Positions 1 to 10,640 of a stretch of 64,000 nucleotides of DNA are shown one piece after another (position 1 is the first letter of the stretch; each line of letters begins with the position of its first letter). The translations under genes were made by a program, and so were the position numbers. Under the pieces are notes generated by a model. The model did not search any database and had not been told where the DNA came from. It was given only the letters and a program-made list of their open reading frames with translations. This stretch comes from Bicyclus anynana (taxonomy: Eukaryota > Arthropoda > Insecta > Lepidoptera > Nymphalidae). The DNA is taken from positions 10,995,971 through 11,059,970 of the forward strand of contig NC_069105.1 of assembly GCF_947172395.1 (NCBI RefSeq), read 5' to 3'.

Positions 1-19
1 ATCAGGTTTTCGCAAATCT

Positions 20-285
20 GAGGAATCAAGTAAAATTTATTTTCATTTCACATTTCAGCCAAATTGCCGCAAAATTGACAAAGTTTCATACAAACTTTTA
101 TCCCCTATTTTATCCCCTTGGGGGTACAATTGAACAAAATCCTTTCTTAGCGGATGCTTACGTCATAACATCTACCTGCATGCCAAATTTTAGCACGATC
201 TGTCCAGTGGTTTGGGCTGTGCGTCGATAGATCAATATGTCCGTCAGTCACCTTTGAGTTTTATTTATTTAGATTGTACAAATTT
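20..285. repeat. Interspersed repeat of lepidopteran type (unclassified)
   Basis: The block contains a 'TTTTATCCCCTTGGGGGTA' segment followed by wording such as 'ATCTGTCCAGTGGTTTGGGC'. I recall this from widely dispersed lepidopteran repeats; that is memory, not a search. No terminal repeats are visible and only one copy occurs here. The short ORF over it has no recognisable protein similarity. Confidence 0.4.
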
Positions 286-333
286 ATTTTTCATGTCGAG
301 CAGTAAATTTCACTGTCGATTTGAAGGTTTACT

Positions 334-655
334 GCAAGCGTCCAAGGATACGCATCGTATACATCGGACGCATCGCATCAAATGGATTTTAGTATTCTTT
401 GTATAAAGTCACTAGCTAACGACACGCGGTATTACCCGCGTGGTTTCCGTTCCCGTTTGAATACAGAGATAATATATAGCCTATAGCCTTCCTCGATAAA
501 TGGGCTATCTAACACTGAAAGAATTTTTCAAATAGAACCAGTAGTTCCTGAGATTAGCGCGTTCAAACTAACTCTTCAGCTTTATAATATTAGTATAAAT
601 AGAAGTGCGTCCACTAATCGAGACGTACCTACGATGCGGATCACTGGACGCCTGC
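334..655. mobile_element. MITE-like TIR element split by a Helitron
   Basis: Positions 334-359 and 630-655 are inverted repeats matching at 22 of 26 bases (core GCGTCCA..GAT.CGCATCGTA). The interior between them is mostly an H1 Helitron at 412-599. Removing it leaves a ~134-bp element, a size typical of a non-autonomous DNA transposon. A related copy lies near 11540-11641. No transposase is present and no superfamily can be assigned; target-site duplications are not clear. Confidence 0.6.
412..599 (-). mobile_element. H1 Helitron-like element (near full length)
   Basis: On the minus strand it begins near the TACTAATATTATAAAGC 5' motif and ends in CTAG at 412-415, next to an A on the plus strand, as expected for Helitron insertion between A and T. 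The subterminal GTGGTTTCC...CGCGTGTCGT region can form the usual 3' hairpin. It is about 188 bp, non-coding, and resembles the lepidopteran LEP1-type Helitrons. It lies inside the TIR element at 334-655, so it is the younger insertion. Confidence 0.75.
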
Positions 656-1297
656 CATTAATCGAAGGTTCAAAATTAAACACAAAACCTCATTTTATTA
701 AAGTTAGTAAGAAAATAGGATGGACAGAAGCGTGACGAAACGAACAATCAATGGACTGTTGAGAGAAGGGGAAATGAAAGTGGCACGGTGGTTCCGTTAA
801 TTAATATTATGTATCTGGGGATACGGTTTTTATTGTTCTCAGTGGACGAACTAATCTCTAGGGCATCTTAGATGTTTGTCTGTGAGTCCCATTGTATCTC
901 GTTGATTTAGCAGCCTATTAGATAGTTAAACAGATCAATTTTTATTTAATTTAATATTTATATAATTGTTTCCTTATACAATTATATTAAATGTGATCAT
1001 ATTAATAAAATTATGAAATTTTATTTAATTTGAATGACAAATAAGAGCCGGTGAATGCCGAACCATCCTCATTTTATAGTCAAACTCTCAAACGATTGCA
1101 ACAAAGTTAAAAAACTGCCGATTAGAAATATGCTTATATTATGCCTGGGAAAGTATTAAAATAATCTTTATACGGTAATTTTATTAAGACGGTTGAGAGT
1201 CTAGAATCTAGATTTTAGATACTCGAAACCTTCCAAAGCCACCATGGTCCAATCTTCATTTTTTCCCCATTTATTTGGTTAACTAACAATCTTACAT
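656..1297. other. No gene or recognised repeat
   Basis: AT-rich sequence with only short ORFs. I see no splice-flanked coding segment, RNA gene or terminal repeat here. Confidence 0.5.
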
Positions 1298-1438
1298 ATC
1301 GTGTAGAAACCGAAAGGGGTGTGGATTTTCTTCCTCCTTCTAACAAATTAGCCCGCTTCCATCTTAGGCTGCATCACCACTTACCATCAGGTGAGATTGT
1401 AGTCAAGGGCTATCTTGTAAAACATGAATAAAAAAAAA
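1298..1438 (+). mobile_element. SINE A, 5'-truncated
   Basis: Contains the SINE A body GTAGAAACCGAAAGGGGTGT and tail CAGGTGAGATTGTAGTCAAG, then a short A-run (AATAAAAAAAAA). The tRNA-like head is missing, the usual result of incomplete target-primed reverse transcription. Confidence 0.75.
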
Positions 1439-1489
1439 TCACGAAGATCTGGCTTCCTCAGGCCCTCAATCTCTAACAATATAAAGTTA

Positions 1490-1660
1490 CTAGCTGACGC
1501 CGCGGGGTTTCACCCTCGTGGTTCCCGATCCCGTAGAAATATGGGGATAATATATAACCTATAGCCTTTCTCGATAAATGGGCTATCTAACAGTGGAAGA
1601 ATTTTTCAAATCGGATCAGTAGTTTCTGAGATTAGCGCGTTCAATCAAACAAACTCTTCA
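1490..1660 (-). mobile_element. H1 Helitron-like element, 5' end missing
   Basis: CTAG at 1490-1493 followed by the H1 hairpin (GACGCCGCGGGGTTTCACC) and the typical body TCGATAAATGGGCTATCTAA. Similarity stops after AACAAACTCTTCA at about 1660, so the 5' TC end is lost. Confidence 0.75.
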
Positions 1661-1852
1661 TTGAAGGTAGGAATTTTTGTATTTCGTACAAAAATTAATA
1701 TAACTTGAAAACCGCAAAATTTCGGTTAATATATATTGCGTTGTTATAGTAGGCCTTGATGTCAGCTATCACCCTGTAGAATATGTCGTAAAAATCGTTT
1801 CAGTAGATTCAGATACCCCGTACAACACCACTTTTTCGTCTTTTATTAATAT

Positions 1853-2062
1853 CTTTTTTTTTTATTCTTTAAGAGTTAGTCCTTGACTACAATCTCACCT
1901 GATGGTACCTAAGTGATGATACAATCTAAGACGGAAGCGTGCTAATTGTTAGGAGAAGGATGAAAATCCACACCTCTTTTCTTTTTTACACGACATCGTA
2001 CCGGAACACTAAATCGCTTGGCGGTACGTCTTTGCCGGTAAGTTGGTGACTAGCCACGATCG
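1853..2062 (-). mobile_element. SINE A, head missing
   Basis: On the minus strand this reads from GTGGCTAGTCACCAACTTACC through TACCGCCAAGCGATTTAG and GTGTGGATTTTCATCC to the tail, ending in an A-run (T-run on plus at ~1853). The tRNA-like promoter head is absent. The two strands' SINE A copies (1298-1438 and this) form an imperfect inverted pair about 450 bp apart. Confidence 0.75.
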
Positions 2063-2650
2063 CTGCCCATATGCTGTAAAGGGCTACATATATCTATATT
2101 AAATCAACAATGTATTTAAGTTATAATAAGGTATATTATATAAATTATTTTAGTTTATTTCAATAAGCAGAATTGGTAACTATATTTATAAAAAATATAT
2201 AGGTACTTAAATAATTGTAAACGTAACTTGCGAAATACTCTATTATACTGTAAATTATAAACGTATAGATATAGGAACAGTGATTAACGATCAATATGAA
2301 AAGATCAAGTCGATCGCTGACTCGATGGAAACATTAGCTGTCAATCACGCATTGTATAGCTCGGCTGTTGCTAAGTATAGGGGAAGAGGTGATGGACTTA
2401 GATTTGTTTGGACTTGTTTATTTGTTTGTTTATAAACGTGTTACAATTTGGAGTTCTTTCATGAACCTTTTTAGAATGCTTTTGTAGTTTGTAGCGGCTT
2501 TGGAAAACCGGTTTTTGCTTTTTGTTTTTATTTTAAGCTCAAGTTAATTTTTTTATTGTTACTTTGTGCTTGACAATCTTCACTGCTTCTGTGTTGTTTA
2601 AAAAGTTCAAGTAGCTCCTACTAGAGTTTTATGTGACAGAGCTCAAATAT
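2063..2650. other. No gene seen
   Basis: AT-rich spacer. A moderately GC-balanced patch at 2280-2400 (GATCAAGTCGATCGCTGACT) has no repeat features I recognise and no convincing ORF. Confidence 0.45.
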
Positions 2651-2651
2651 A

Positions 2652-2951
2652 GAATAACATCATCATCATCATTATCAGCCGATGGACGTCCACAGCTGGA
2701 CATAGATTTCTTGCATGTCCTTCTAAACAAAAAAGTCTAGAGTCGCCAGCATCCAGCGGGTCTCTGCAACCCGCTTGATATCTTCGGTCCACTGAGTGCA
2801 GAGTCGCCATTCCAGCACCTTGGGACCCCAACATCCATCGGCTCTTCGAACTATGTGGCCTGCCCATTGCCACTTCAGCTTCGCTACTCGCTCGTCAGTG
2901 ACTTTGGTTTGTTTGCGGATCTCCTCATTTCTGATTCGATCACACAGAGAT
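2652..2951 (-). mobile_element. RTE-type LINE 3' end (decayed)
   Basis: Minus-strand translation gives fragments such as QTKVTDERVAKLKWQWAGHI, the C-terminal part of RTE-clade reverse transcriptase proteins in Lepidoptera, interrupted by frameshifts. The 3' end is a TGATGATGATGATG tail (CATCATCATCATC on plus at ~2658), the trinucleotide tail of this LINE family. It is 5'-truncated and non-functional. Confidence 0.8.
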
Positions 2952-3187
2952 ATAAAATATAGAAGTAGGTAATATAGGTAAAAGAAAACCTTTAGGCCTA
3001 AGATGCGCATCACTGTTCACAACATATCTCTCGAGAGAAAGCCAAATGACGACCAATAGCGGTAGAATCGAAAACATCGCATATCTTTATGTCTTCTCGA
3101 GGAAGGTATATTGTGCTGCGCTTTACTTGTGACATGTTGTGATGCTCTGTTACAGGCGATCGTTGTTCACAACATCACAAATAGTAA

Positions 3188-3615
3188 TTGTATCGTAAAC
3201 TAATACTATATACAGTACACATACGAACAGTGATGACATTCGGATCCGAGACTTGGTCGCTAACTATGCGCCTCATAAGAAGGCTCGAAGTCACTCAGTG
3301 GGTGATAGAGCGAGCTATGCTTGGAGTTTCTCTGCATGAACTGATCATAAATAAGGAGATGGACAGAAGAAAAAAAGTCCAAAGAAACATATATCAGCGA
3401 ATTACGAAACTGCGCGGTAATGGGCGGACCATATAGCTTGAAGAGCTCATGGAAGTTGCGTTTCCAAGGTACTAGAATGGCGACCCCGTAGCGGAAAGAG
3501 CAGTGTTGGTCAACCTCTCACTAAGACATCGAGCAGGTCGCTGAGAGCCGCTGGATGCATGCCAGAATCGTGGTGTTTGGAAGTCCTTACAACGTATAGC
3601 TGATAATGATGATGA
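3188..3615 (+). mobile_element. RTE-type LINE 3' end (decayed)
   Basis: Translation at 3188-3436 includes TFGSETWSLTMRLIRRLEVT and MLGVSLHELI, matching the RTE C-terminal module seen better preserved at 38680-39063, before drifting into frameshifts. It ends in TGATAATGATGATGAA. It lies head-to-head (divergent) with the minus-strand copy at 2652-2951. Confidence 0.8.
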
Positions 3616-4031
3616 ATCCAATAGTAAAAAAACTACACAAAAAACATAATGCAAGAACAAAAAATTACAATTTACGATGACAATAATGATGTGCAATTTC
3701 CGAACAGACTGTACAAACACTCAAAAAATGACAAAAAGAAAATATCAGACTCTCGGATCGTGTTTAACGGTACAAAATAAAGGTCAACATGTCTCTTAGA
3801 CTATCCAAACATGTCTATTGTAAACGTCGGTTATTCCCAAATCCGTGTCGGCCAAGATGGTTCTATTGTGGTATGATTTTACGCAAATAACTATAAATAG
3901 ACATGACTTTCAAATATTAGAAACGATTGTTAAGTATGTGGTAACGATCGCCATACAAATGTTAAGTGCGTGATGTATGGTTGGCAAAAAAACAACGTAA
4001 TCATTAAAATTAAAATGAATTTTATTCATGA
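3616..4031. other. No gene seen
   Basis: AT-rich spacer between the RTE remnant and the H3 Helitron. No recognisable repeat or coding segment. Confidence 0.5.
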
Positions 4032-4457
4032 CTAGCCAACGCCCGCGACTTCGTCCGCGTGTAACTCGATGTAAACTTTCAACTACCCCTATCCTACCCT
4101 TACCCTACCCCTACCATACCCCTACCCTACTCCTAGCCTTGATTTTCTGGTTGATTTTTTACACCTTGTGTCCGAAAAACCCAAATATCTTACGGAACCT
4201 CCTTTTTTTCAAAATAAAATTTAGCCCATGTTACTTGTGGATAATGTAGCTTTCGAATGGCGAAAGAATTTTTAAAATCGGTCCAGTAGTTTTTGAGCCT
4301 ATTCATTACAATCAAACAAACAAACAAACAAACAAACAAACAAACAAACAAACAAACAAACAAACAAACAAACAAACAAACAAACAAACAAACAAACAAA
4401 CAAACAAACAAACAAACATACAAACAAACAAAGGTTTAATCTTTATATTAGTATAGA
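4032..4457 (-). mobile_element. H3 Helitron-like element with microsatellite and minisatellite
   Basis: The minus-strand 5' end is TCTATACTAATATAAAGATT (at 4457) and the 3' end is CTAG at 4032, preceded by the hairpin ACGCGGACGAAGTCGCGGGC. Internally it carries about 29 CAAA units and a short CCCTA-type minisatellite at ~4085-4135. The same 3' end plus minisatellite occurs in the H3 copy at 49670-50576. Non-coding; both ends look intact. Confidence 0.8.
4315..4432. repeat. (CAAA)n microsatellite
   Basis: About 29 near-perfect CAAA units with one CATA interruption near the right end, inside the Helitron. The long peptide of CLFV repeats read across it is an artefact of the microsatellite. Confidence 0.97.
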
Positions 4458-4539
4458 AATGAAAAAGTCATACAGGATTATAATTTACAATTGATAAAAA
4501 TTACAATTTCTTATAGTTTTACTTCCTGTGTGAAGCTGA

Positions 4540-4775
4540 TCCAATGATCTAGGTTAGGTTAGTCACCTTAGTCCACCACGCAGGCCTAATGCCGATTGGC
4601 AGACTTCACACACGTAGAGAATTAAGAAAAATCTCGGTTTTGCAGCTGGTTATCTTACGATGATTTTCCTTTATCTTTTGAGACACGTGATATTTCATTT
4701 CTTAAAATACACATATTTAACTGAAAAGTGCAAGCCCCGGACCGGATTCGAACTTACACCCCTTAAATCTATCAC
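4540..4775 (-). mobile_element. SINE B (decayed)
   Basis: Shows CCACGCAGGCCTAATGCCGA, GGCAGACTTCACACACGTAG and GAGACACGTGATATTTCATT, then the B-box region CCGGATTCGAAC. This is the SINE B body and head on the minus strand. The head beyond ~4775 has diverged and the GATGAT tail is lost. Confidence 0.75.
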
Positions 4776-5969
4776 GTCTCTTTCAGCCGATATAGCTGGT
4801 CGTATACACACGCTAAATTTTATTGGTTGTCAAGCCGTTAGCGCTGCTGGCATGTGAGCTTACTTGACCGTCAGTGGCTGACATTACAATTATAGATGCG
4901 AACCTGGTACTTCAAGCTGAGCCACGATGTTTTTATATTAATTAACTAGTAGATAGATACTTATTAAAAAACTGCTAAGCCAAAAGCCCCGTTACAATTT
5001 TATTACAGTTTAGATATAATGTTAAACTGAGATTAAACAGTAACTTTATATGGCCAATTAAAATTATATATTTTAAAATAATCGCTATATAATATAACCT
5101 CAGGCAAGTGGTTATTACTTGGGGATTTGTAATCATTACAAGCGTCTAAAAGTTGGCCAAATTTATTATCTTACCGATTCAATGGGCAATGTACTAGTAA
5201 CTTCACCGCCTAATGCTTTATGTATAAGTCTATAGATAAGAATAGGTCGCGGCCTGTGACTTGCACCTTGCGCAGTAGCTCGTTTTTGACTGATGAAGCG
5301 TAACCATAGCAACGCGAGATGACATTACAATCGTGTATAAAACGTTCAATTCTTTGTCGTCCTCTTGCTCTACATTTTATTTATTTTTATTTTCAAGAAT
5401 CAAACGTCGACAACCAACTTTAGATAGAGCAAGAATAAGAAAATAATGTAATCGATTATTTGAATAAAACAAAGAAAGCTACAAAAAAGTATTTATCAAC
5501 AGTAAACAAAGAAACTAAACGTATTGAACAGCTGATTCTCAACAGAGTCATCAGATGTTATTCCAAATCACTGAACTCTAACGCTTACCAAAATGTAGCA
5601 GTATTAGTATTGATCTTTTGTTGTATTAAATTTTCCTCATTCCATAGCACGCCAGTATCATTTGAAAAACCAATAGCTTTAAGCTTTTTTTAATTTTCTG
5701 AGCAAGCACAAAACTTGCAAGTTGGCAAACCACTTTTCTTTATAACTGTACGTCTCGCCATTTTGGTTCGACTTACTTGCCGGGACCTATACGTAGGTAT
5801 ATTCATATATTCAACAATGGTACGTTACTGTACAACTCAATTTTAAAATAAAACCTTTTGGGCTTTTACAGGAACCTATATAGATATATTGTATAAAAAA
5901 CAACATAACAGATGGACTGATTGACATAAATACAGCTGCTATATTCAGAAATAGACAATCGGTGGCTTA
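4776..5969. other. No gene seen
   Basis: Mostly AT-rich sequence. An ORF at 5460-5693 (77 codons) gives a lysine- and asparagine-rich peptide with no recognisable domain, signal or neighbour, so I do not call it. The patch at 5240-5420 is less AT-rich and unique within the window. Confidence 0.45.
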
Positions 5970-6150
5970 TCCTACTAATATTATAAACGCGAAAGTTCGT
6001 TACTCTTTAAACGCCGCTACTACTGAACCGATTTGGCTGAATTAAAAATATATATATATAATACCCTGGATTACCACACAAGCTATTTTTTATCCCGGAA
6101 AAATCCGTGGTTTCCGAGGGATTTCTGAAAAACCGAATTCTACGTTGAAG
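5970..6150 (+). mobile_element. H2 Helitron-like element, 3' truncated
   Basis: Starts with TCCTACTAATATTATAAACG and continues with CGAAAGTT, GAACCGATTTGGCTGAA and TTATCCCGGAAAAATCCGTG, all H2 body. The GCGGGCGTCCGCTAG end is missing. Confidence 0.75.
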
Positions 6151-6841
6151 AAATAGTTTCTTTAAAATTTAAGCTCATTAAAAAAATACTAGAATTAGAA
6201 GAAAGGGAACCAACCAGGTTACCAAACGTAACAGTTAAGATTTTAACAGTCTTTTTTTAACATTTAACATTAACTAACTATTATTTAACATTATTACATA
6301 AATTAAGAAAATTGAAGCACGCAAAACCGCACGTTTGTGCGTAGTATTCATATAAATCCAATCAAATTAATCTATTACAATGATTACTATAATTATATGA
6401 AGTGCGCACAAAATAAAATCTTAATACCAAGGCCATAAGATTAGTTTTATATTGAAAACATTAGGAAAGCTCGATTGCCGCCGTAGACTTAAGTGTAAAT
6501 TAGAAATGAACAATAATTTCTTTTGATTTATCATTTCGTTCTTCTTGGTTAATTAAAAACTTGTAAAACGTGAAATTAGCATTTCGAAAATTCTTTTATG
6601 CATAAAAGTGCCAATTTAAATATCTGAAACGCAATTTTGAGATAATATTGGTTTTTTGAAAAAAATAGAGGTTATACTCTTATTAAAACCCGTTTAGATT
6701 CGAACTCGATTATTTTATCTACTTTTTGCTACACATAATTTGAATTATAATGGCCTTGCTAAATATTTTGGCCAAGGTAAATATTGTACCTACTTTTAAA
6801 TTAATTATAAATAATAATAAATACATAATTTAAATAAAAAT
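6151..6841. other. No gene seen
   Basis: AT-rich spacer without recognised repeats. It may include further 5' sequence of the LINE that begins to be readable near 6842, but no frame is preserved. Confidence 0.4.
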
Positions 6842-7590
6842 ATTTATTAATCAGTATTGTGTCTAGGAGCACATGATTCGCAAACAGAACACGTAGACCC
6901 AAAGCATCGGACCCATATATCTGAATTTCGTCAGAAACTCAAGTGGCTTCCTATTCGCCGTCGCCGGGATCTGCATGTACTTTCTCTTCTGTACTGTGTG
7001 CTCTTTAATCCAAAATATCCTCCTTATCTTAAGGAGAAATTCACATTTCTGGGAGTGCAATCAGAGCTAAGAACATGTCGTGCTCTGACTCTGTGTATGC
7101 CTTTCCATAGGAGTAAATTTTATAAGTGTTCATTTGTTGTTCGTGCTGTTAAGCTATGGAATGCACTCCCAGTCGACATTCGGAAATCCAAATCCCTTGA
7201 TATGTTTAAAAAATCCGTTAAGACATATTATCTTAGTCACTAGTTACATATTTTATTTTATTAGAATATTTATCATACGACATAATGATATATTTATATA
7301 TTAGTTTATTTTATGATATTTATAATTATTATATAATTTGTGTATTATGGTTTATGTATTAGTGTGTAGTTATTTGTATGTATGTATATGTACAATATTA
7401 TTACGTACACACCACCTACAGTTGTCCTAATAAGTTCCTAAGCCTAAGGTTGCCTGGAAGAGATCGCTACTAAGCGATAAGGCCGCCTTTTGTATTCTAC
7501 TTTTTCTTGTGTTTCTGTTTTGCTTGTTTTCTTTTATTTTTGTGGTGTACAAATAAAGTGTATTAAATAAATATTAAAAATAAATCGGTA
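6842..7590 (+). mobile_element. LINE 3' end, CR1/Jockey-like: RT C-terminus plus 3' UTR
   Basis: The ORF at 6857-7243 (128 codons) has LKWLPIRRRRDLHVLSLLY, PPYLKEKF and RAVKLWNALPVDIRKSKSLD, the C-terminal tail found after the reverse transcriptase domain in CR1/Jockey-related LINEs. A ~350-bp 3' UTR follows, with CCTAAGGTTGCCTGGAAGAG and a terminal GTGGTGTACAAATAAAGTGT then TATTAAATAAA-type tail. The same 3' UTR recurs at 32994-33163 and, severely truncated, at 56623-56699. The RT core is absent, so this is a 5'-truncated copy, though its frame is intact for 128 codons. Confidence 0.75.
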
Positions 7591-7786
7591 TTAAAAAAAA
7601 TCGAAATTTCGAATAGACTATAATATTACACCTCCTATCTTCATTAGAATCCTTGGTTACTTCACAATGCCAAGAGATAAAGAAATAACCTTTAGAAACT
7701 AGCCCTCTCTGGCAAAAGAAATATCTTGAGGACGTAGCCTTAGTCATTATACTTGAACTTTTTTTTGAGCACACTCCAAATTGAAT

Positions 7787-8038
7787 TACAAAAATAAGAA
7801 ACCAATGACGAACAAAAGTTATGATTCACAACATTTGTCAGGACAACTTAATTAACAAATCAAACTGTAACCTTGTACATATGTTTTCTGTGCTGTAAAC
7901 AAAATAAGACCCTAGAATGGCAGAGAATGAGTAATGTGAACTTCCGAACTGGTGGTAGAGTCTTTACAAATAGTCACACTTGACGTTTCAAAAGTGCTTG
8001 TAAACTAAACCTACTTGAAACAAATGAATTTTGAACTT
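7787..8038 (+). mobile_element. LINE 3' UTR (family with CTACTTGAAATAAATGAATTT end)
   Basis: Contains GGTGGTAGAGTCTTTACAAA and AAAGTGCTTGTAAACTAAAC, ending CTTGAAACAAATGAATTTTG. Related 3' ends recur at about ten places here. A copy of its first ~110 bp lies inverted at 17085-17205 and lacks a 30-bp piece. No coding sequence remains. Confidence 0.65.
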
Positions 8039-8294
8039 TGACTGCATGATCTAAAGTCATACCTACTAACTATTGGTCCAACGGGGCAGTCAAAGCAATA
8101 GTAGATTATAAAGGCGGGTCTATAAGTTACAAGGCAGCTAAAGAGTGCACCAACAGGTTGTCGGCAGCAGGTTGCAGATCTCGATTGTTTGTTACTTTCG
8201 CAACGAGGAACGTCCACTTTCGTGAGCGAGTGACTGGTGGGCGAGCGAGTTGCGTACGCTATATACAGGATGATGCAAAATGTTAAAGTTTAAA

Positions 8295-8445
8295 ACTTCA
8301 TTTTCGTTTATTTCAGATCGTTTACTTTTTTTTTTATTGTAAACAAATTACAAGCACTTTTAAAATGTCATGTTTGAGTATTTGTAAACAATAACAGTAG
8401 TTTGTAAGGCGTGTTCTGCTGGGAAAAGTCGGTAATAAACTAAGC
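8295..8445 (-). mobile_element. LINE 3' UTR, same family as 7787-8038
   Basis: On the minus strand it has the TTTACAAATACTCAAACATG and AAGTGCTTGTAATTTG pattern with a preceding AGCAGAACACGCC. Diverged, with an inserted T/A run. Confidence 0.5.
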
Positions 8446-9313
8446 ATTGCTCTTTTAAAATCATCATTCTTTACAATTATCATTTCATAAAATTATTAAT
8501 TCTACTAAGAATGATAAAGCAATGGTGTTGTTATACAAACTATGACGTTTATTGTATTAGTTTAATACGATTATTTAATTAACTTTCGTTTCACTTGTGT
8601 GACAATTCGCTCTAATTACTTTGTTGCGAGAGCAGAATATTTTTCTATTTTAAATCGAATTTGACGATGATAAGAAAAAAAAACATAAATACATCTCCTG
8701 TTTGTTAGTCTATTGATATTAATTACAATTTAAAGTTTACACAAACTAAAAGCTGTAAAGACTGCTTGCTGCAATAAAGAAATTAACTATTCGATCTAAC
8801 ACTAGTAGTACGTAAAGTACTAAACTACAAACAAAATTCCTTTTTTGTAGTGACCATGCTTTTACAGTTCAAACACTATAATTGCCTACTGTAGAGTGTA
8901 CTTACTTGTATTATTACGCCTTCATAAAATGGTATGCCTGACTTTTTCAAACTTATATATAATGTTTTTTTTATTTAAAAAAATCTTTGCTGAAAAATAA
9001 CCATCCTGTATAGTCGCTAGCTCACGACAAGTTGCTCTATTTCATCCTGTACATAATTTATTGTGTGAATCGACAACAGAAGCTGAACGCTTGCGTAACA
9101 AGTATTATGTTCATACATAACTCATTATAGGCTCCAGCTTTTTAAAGCTATTTTATTTTAAGCTTAGTACGTACTTAAGTGGCAGTTTATCGTTATATTG
9201 GGTTCAAACTTACTTTCTCCGTCCCACTATTCCTAAGTACACGTACCTCGATGAACCAGTGGTTAGCTTTTGCGGTTACACATCTGTGTTTGAGGTAGTC
9301 TCATCATTAATTA
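8446..9313. other. No gene seen
   Basis: AT-rich. TATACAGGATG at 8265 and CATCCTGTATA near 9003 are inverted and could be the termini of a ~750-bp element, but the match is only 11 bases. Confidence 0.35.
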
Positions 9314-9539
9314 CTAGCGGACGCCCGCGACTTCGTCCGCGTGGAATTTAGTTTTTCACAAATCCCTCGGGTACCATGGATTTTTCCGAGATAAAAAGTA
9401 GCCTTTGTGTTAATCCAGAGTAAAATCCATTTCCATTCCAAATTTTAGCCAAATCGCTTCAGTAGTAGCGGCGTTAAAGAGTAACAAACATCCAAACATC
9501 CATAAAAACTTTCGCGTTTATAATATTATAGTAGTAAGG
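9314..9539 (-). mobile_element. H2 Helitron-like element (near full length)
   Basis: CTAG at 9314-9317 precedes GCGGACGCCCGCGACTTCGT, a clear stem (GCGGACG..CGTCCGC). The body has CCATGGATTTTTCCGAGATA and ATCGCTTCAGTAGTAGCGGC. The right end ACTTTCGCGTTTATAATATT is the reversed 5' end, with the final bases slightly altered. Confidence 0.8.
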
Positions 9540-9616
9540 AAATATTGTTATCAACTCTTCTGTGGTATTGTAACTCGTTAAGTTTTTTTTTCTCATACTA
9601 GATGGCATTGATGCCG

Positions 9617-9940
9617 TCATCATCATCATCATCAATCATTGTCAGCCGATGGACGTCCACTGCTGGACATAGGCCTCTTGCATGGACTTCCAAACAAAAC
9701 GGTCTCGAGCCGCCAGCATCCAGCGGCTCCCTGCAACCCGCTTGATGTCTTCGGTCCACCTAGTGGGGGGTCGACCAACACTGCGCTTTCCGGTGCGGGG
9801 TCGCCATTCCAGCACCTTGGGACCCCAACGGCCATCGGCTCTTCGAACTATGTGGCCTGCCCACTGCCACTTCAGCTTCGCGACTCGCTGAGCTATGTCA
9901 GTGACTTTAGTTTGTCTGCGGATCTCCTCATTTCTTTCAT
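9617..9940 (-). mobile_element. RTE-type LINE 3' end
   Basis: Minus-strand translation gives RNEEIRRQTKVTDIAQRVAK, LKWQWAGHIVRRADGRWGPK and VGRPPTRWTEDIKRVAGSRW, with the frame open to the TSIG stop. The tail is a GATGATGATGATG run. 5'-truncated, so only the RT C-terminal module is left. Confidence 0.85.
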
Positions 9941-9981
9941 TGATGCCGTCAAGGCTGTTTAAATCACGCATAATTTCGGCG

Positions 9982-10088
9982 CTTACGGTGGTCGAGTGGT
10001 AGAGACAGTCTACGTTTGCTTGAGAGCCATGGGTTCGATTCCCATTAGTGTTGATTCTAAAATGTAATTTTAATTTCTCAGTCATAAA
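9982..10088 (+). mobile_element. SINE D (tRNA-headed)
   Basis: GGTGGTCGAGTGGTAGAGAC fits a pol III A box and CATGGGTTCGATTCCCAT holds a B box, about 35 bases apart as in tRNA-derived SINEs. The non-tRNA body runs into TTTTAATTTCTCAGTCATAA. It is not a true tRNA because no cloverleaf acceptor pairing closes around it. Confidence 0.6.
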
Positions 10089-10294
10089 AAGAAAACTATT
10101 GCTAATTTTTCTCGTTCGCTAAACAGACTTATGTCGATGCTGGAGATGTAACCGAATACAACCTCGTATTTTTGAGCGAATAATGCGCAGTCATATAATA
10201 TTATAGTTAGTCTCTCTTTCCTCTCTTTCATACCACCCACCTTTATTTTATGAAAGCAGTTTGTTCTACTAAGTATTCATGTTATAACTTATTT

Positions 10295-10444
10295 TTTTAA
10301 TACGACCAATATACCCAATCCCCTCCAACTAGTCGGGAAAGACTGTATTAGGAGTGAGTACGACAATATGCCAACGGGGCGGGGATCAAACCACCACCCC
10401 TCGGCGATAAGTCCGACCGTTTATACCGTTGAGCTATTGAGGCT
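10295..10444 (-). mobile_element. SINE C
   Basis: Minus strand reads CCTCAATAGCTCAACGGTAT, then CCGAGGGGTGGTGGTTTGAT (B box), CCCCGCCCCGTTGG and AGTCTTTCCCGACTAGTTGG, ending near TATTGGTCGTATT. It appears nearly complete compared with the copies at 16242 and 18849. Confidence 0.75.
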
Positions 10445-10469
10445 TTTAAGAACTAATACTAAACTAATA

Positions 10470-10640
10470 TTTTATTGATTTTTTGTCATTGAATAGGCTC
10501 TGAAACTACTAAACCGATTTGAATAATTCTTTCACCGATGGAAAGCTACATTATAAGCGAGTAATATAGGCTATATTTCATCCCCGTATTCCCATTGGAA
10601 CTGAAACTAAGCGGGTGAAACCGCGAGGTTGCTTGCTGTA
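10470..10640 (+). mobile_element. H1-related Helitron-like element (degenerate end)
   Basis: Body ACTACTAAACCGATTTGAAT and TTCATCCCCGTATTCCCATT, with the 3' hairpin AGCGGGTGAAACCGCGAGGT. The terminal CTAG has decayed to TGCT. Confidence 0.6.

Noticed and set aside
4085..4135. CRISPR-like or satellite array
   Set aside because: Short degenerate CCCTA units with no spacers, inside a eukaryotic Helitron.
4190..4423. Peptide with repeated CLFV units on the minus strand
   Set aside because: It is a translation of the (CAAA)n microsatellite inside a Helitron, not a protein.
5460..5693. 77-codon ORF, lysine-rich then hydrophobic
   Set aside because: No recognisable domain, no start context or splice evidence, and length expected by chance in AT-rich DNA.
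8265..9013. ~750-bp element bounded by TATACAGGATG / CATCCTGTATA
   Set aside because: Only 11 bases match, the word ACAGGATG occurs elsewhere in the window, and no second copy or target duplication is visible.
9639..9962. 107-codon plus-strand ORF
   Set aside because: It is antisense to the RTE reverse-transcriptase remnant; the matching protein is on the minus strand.
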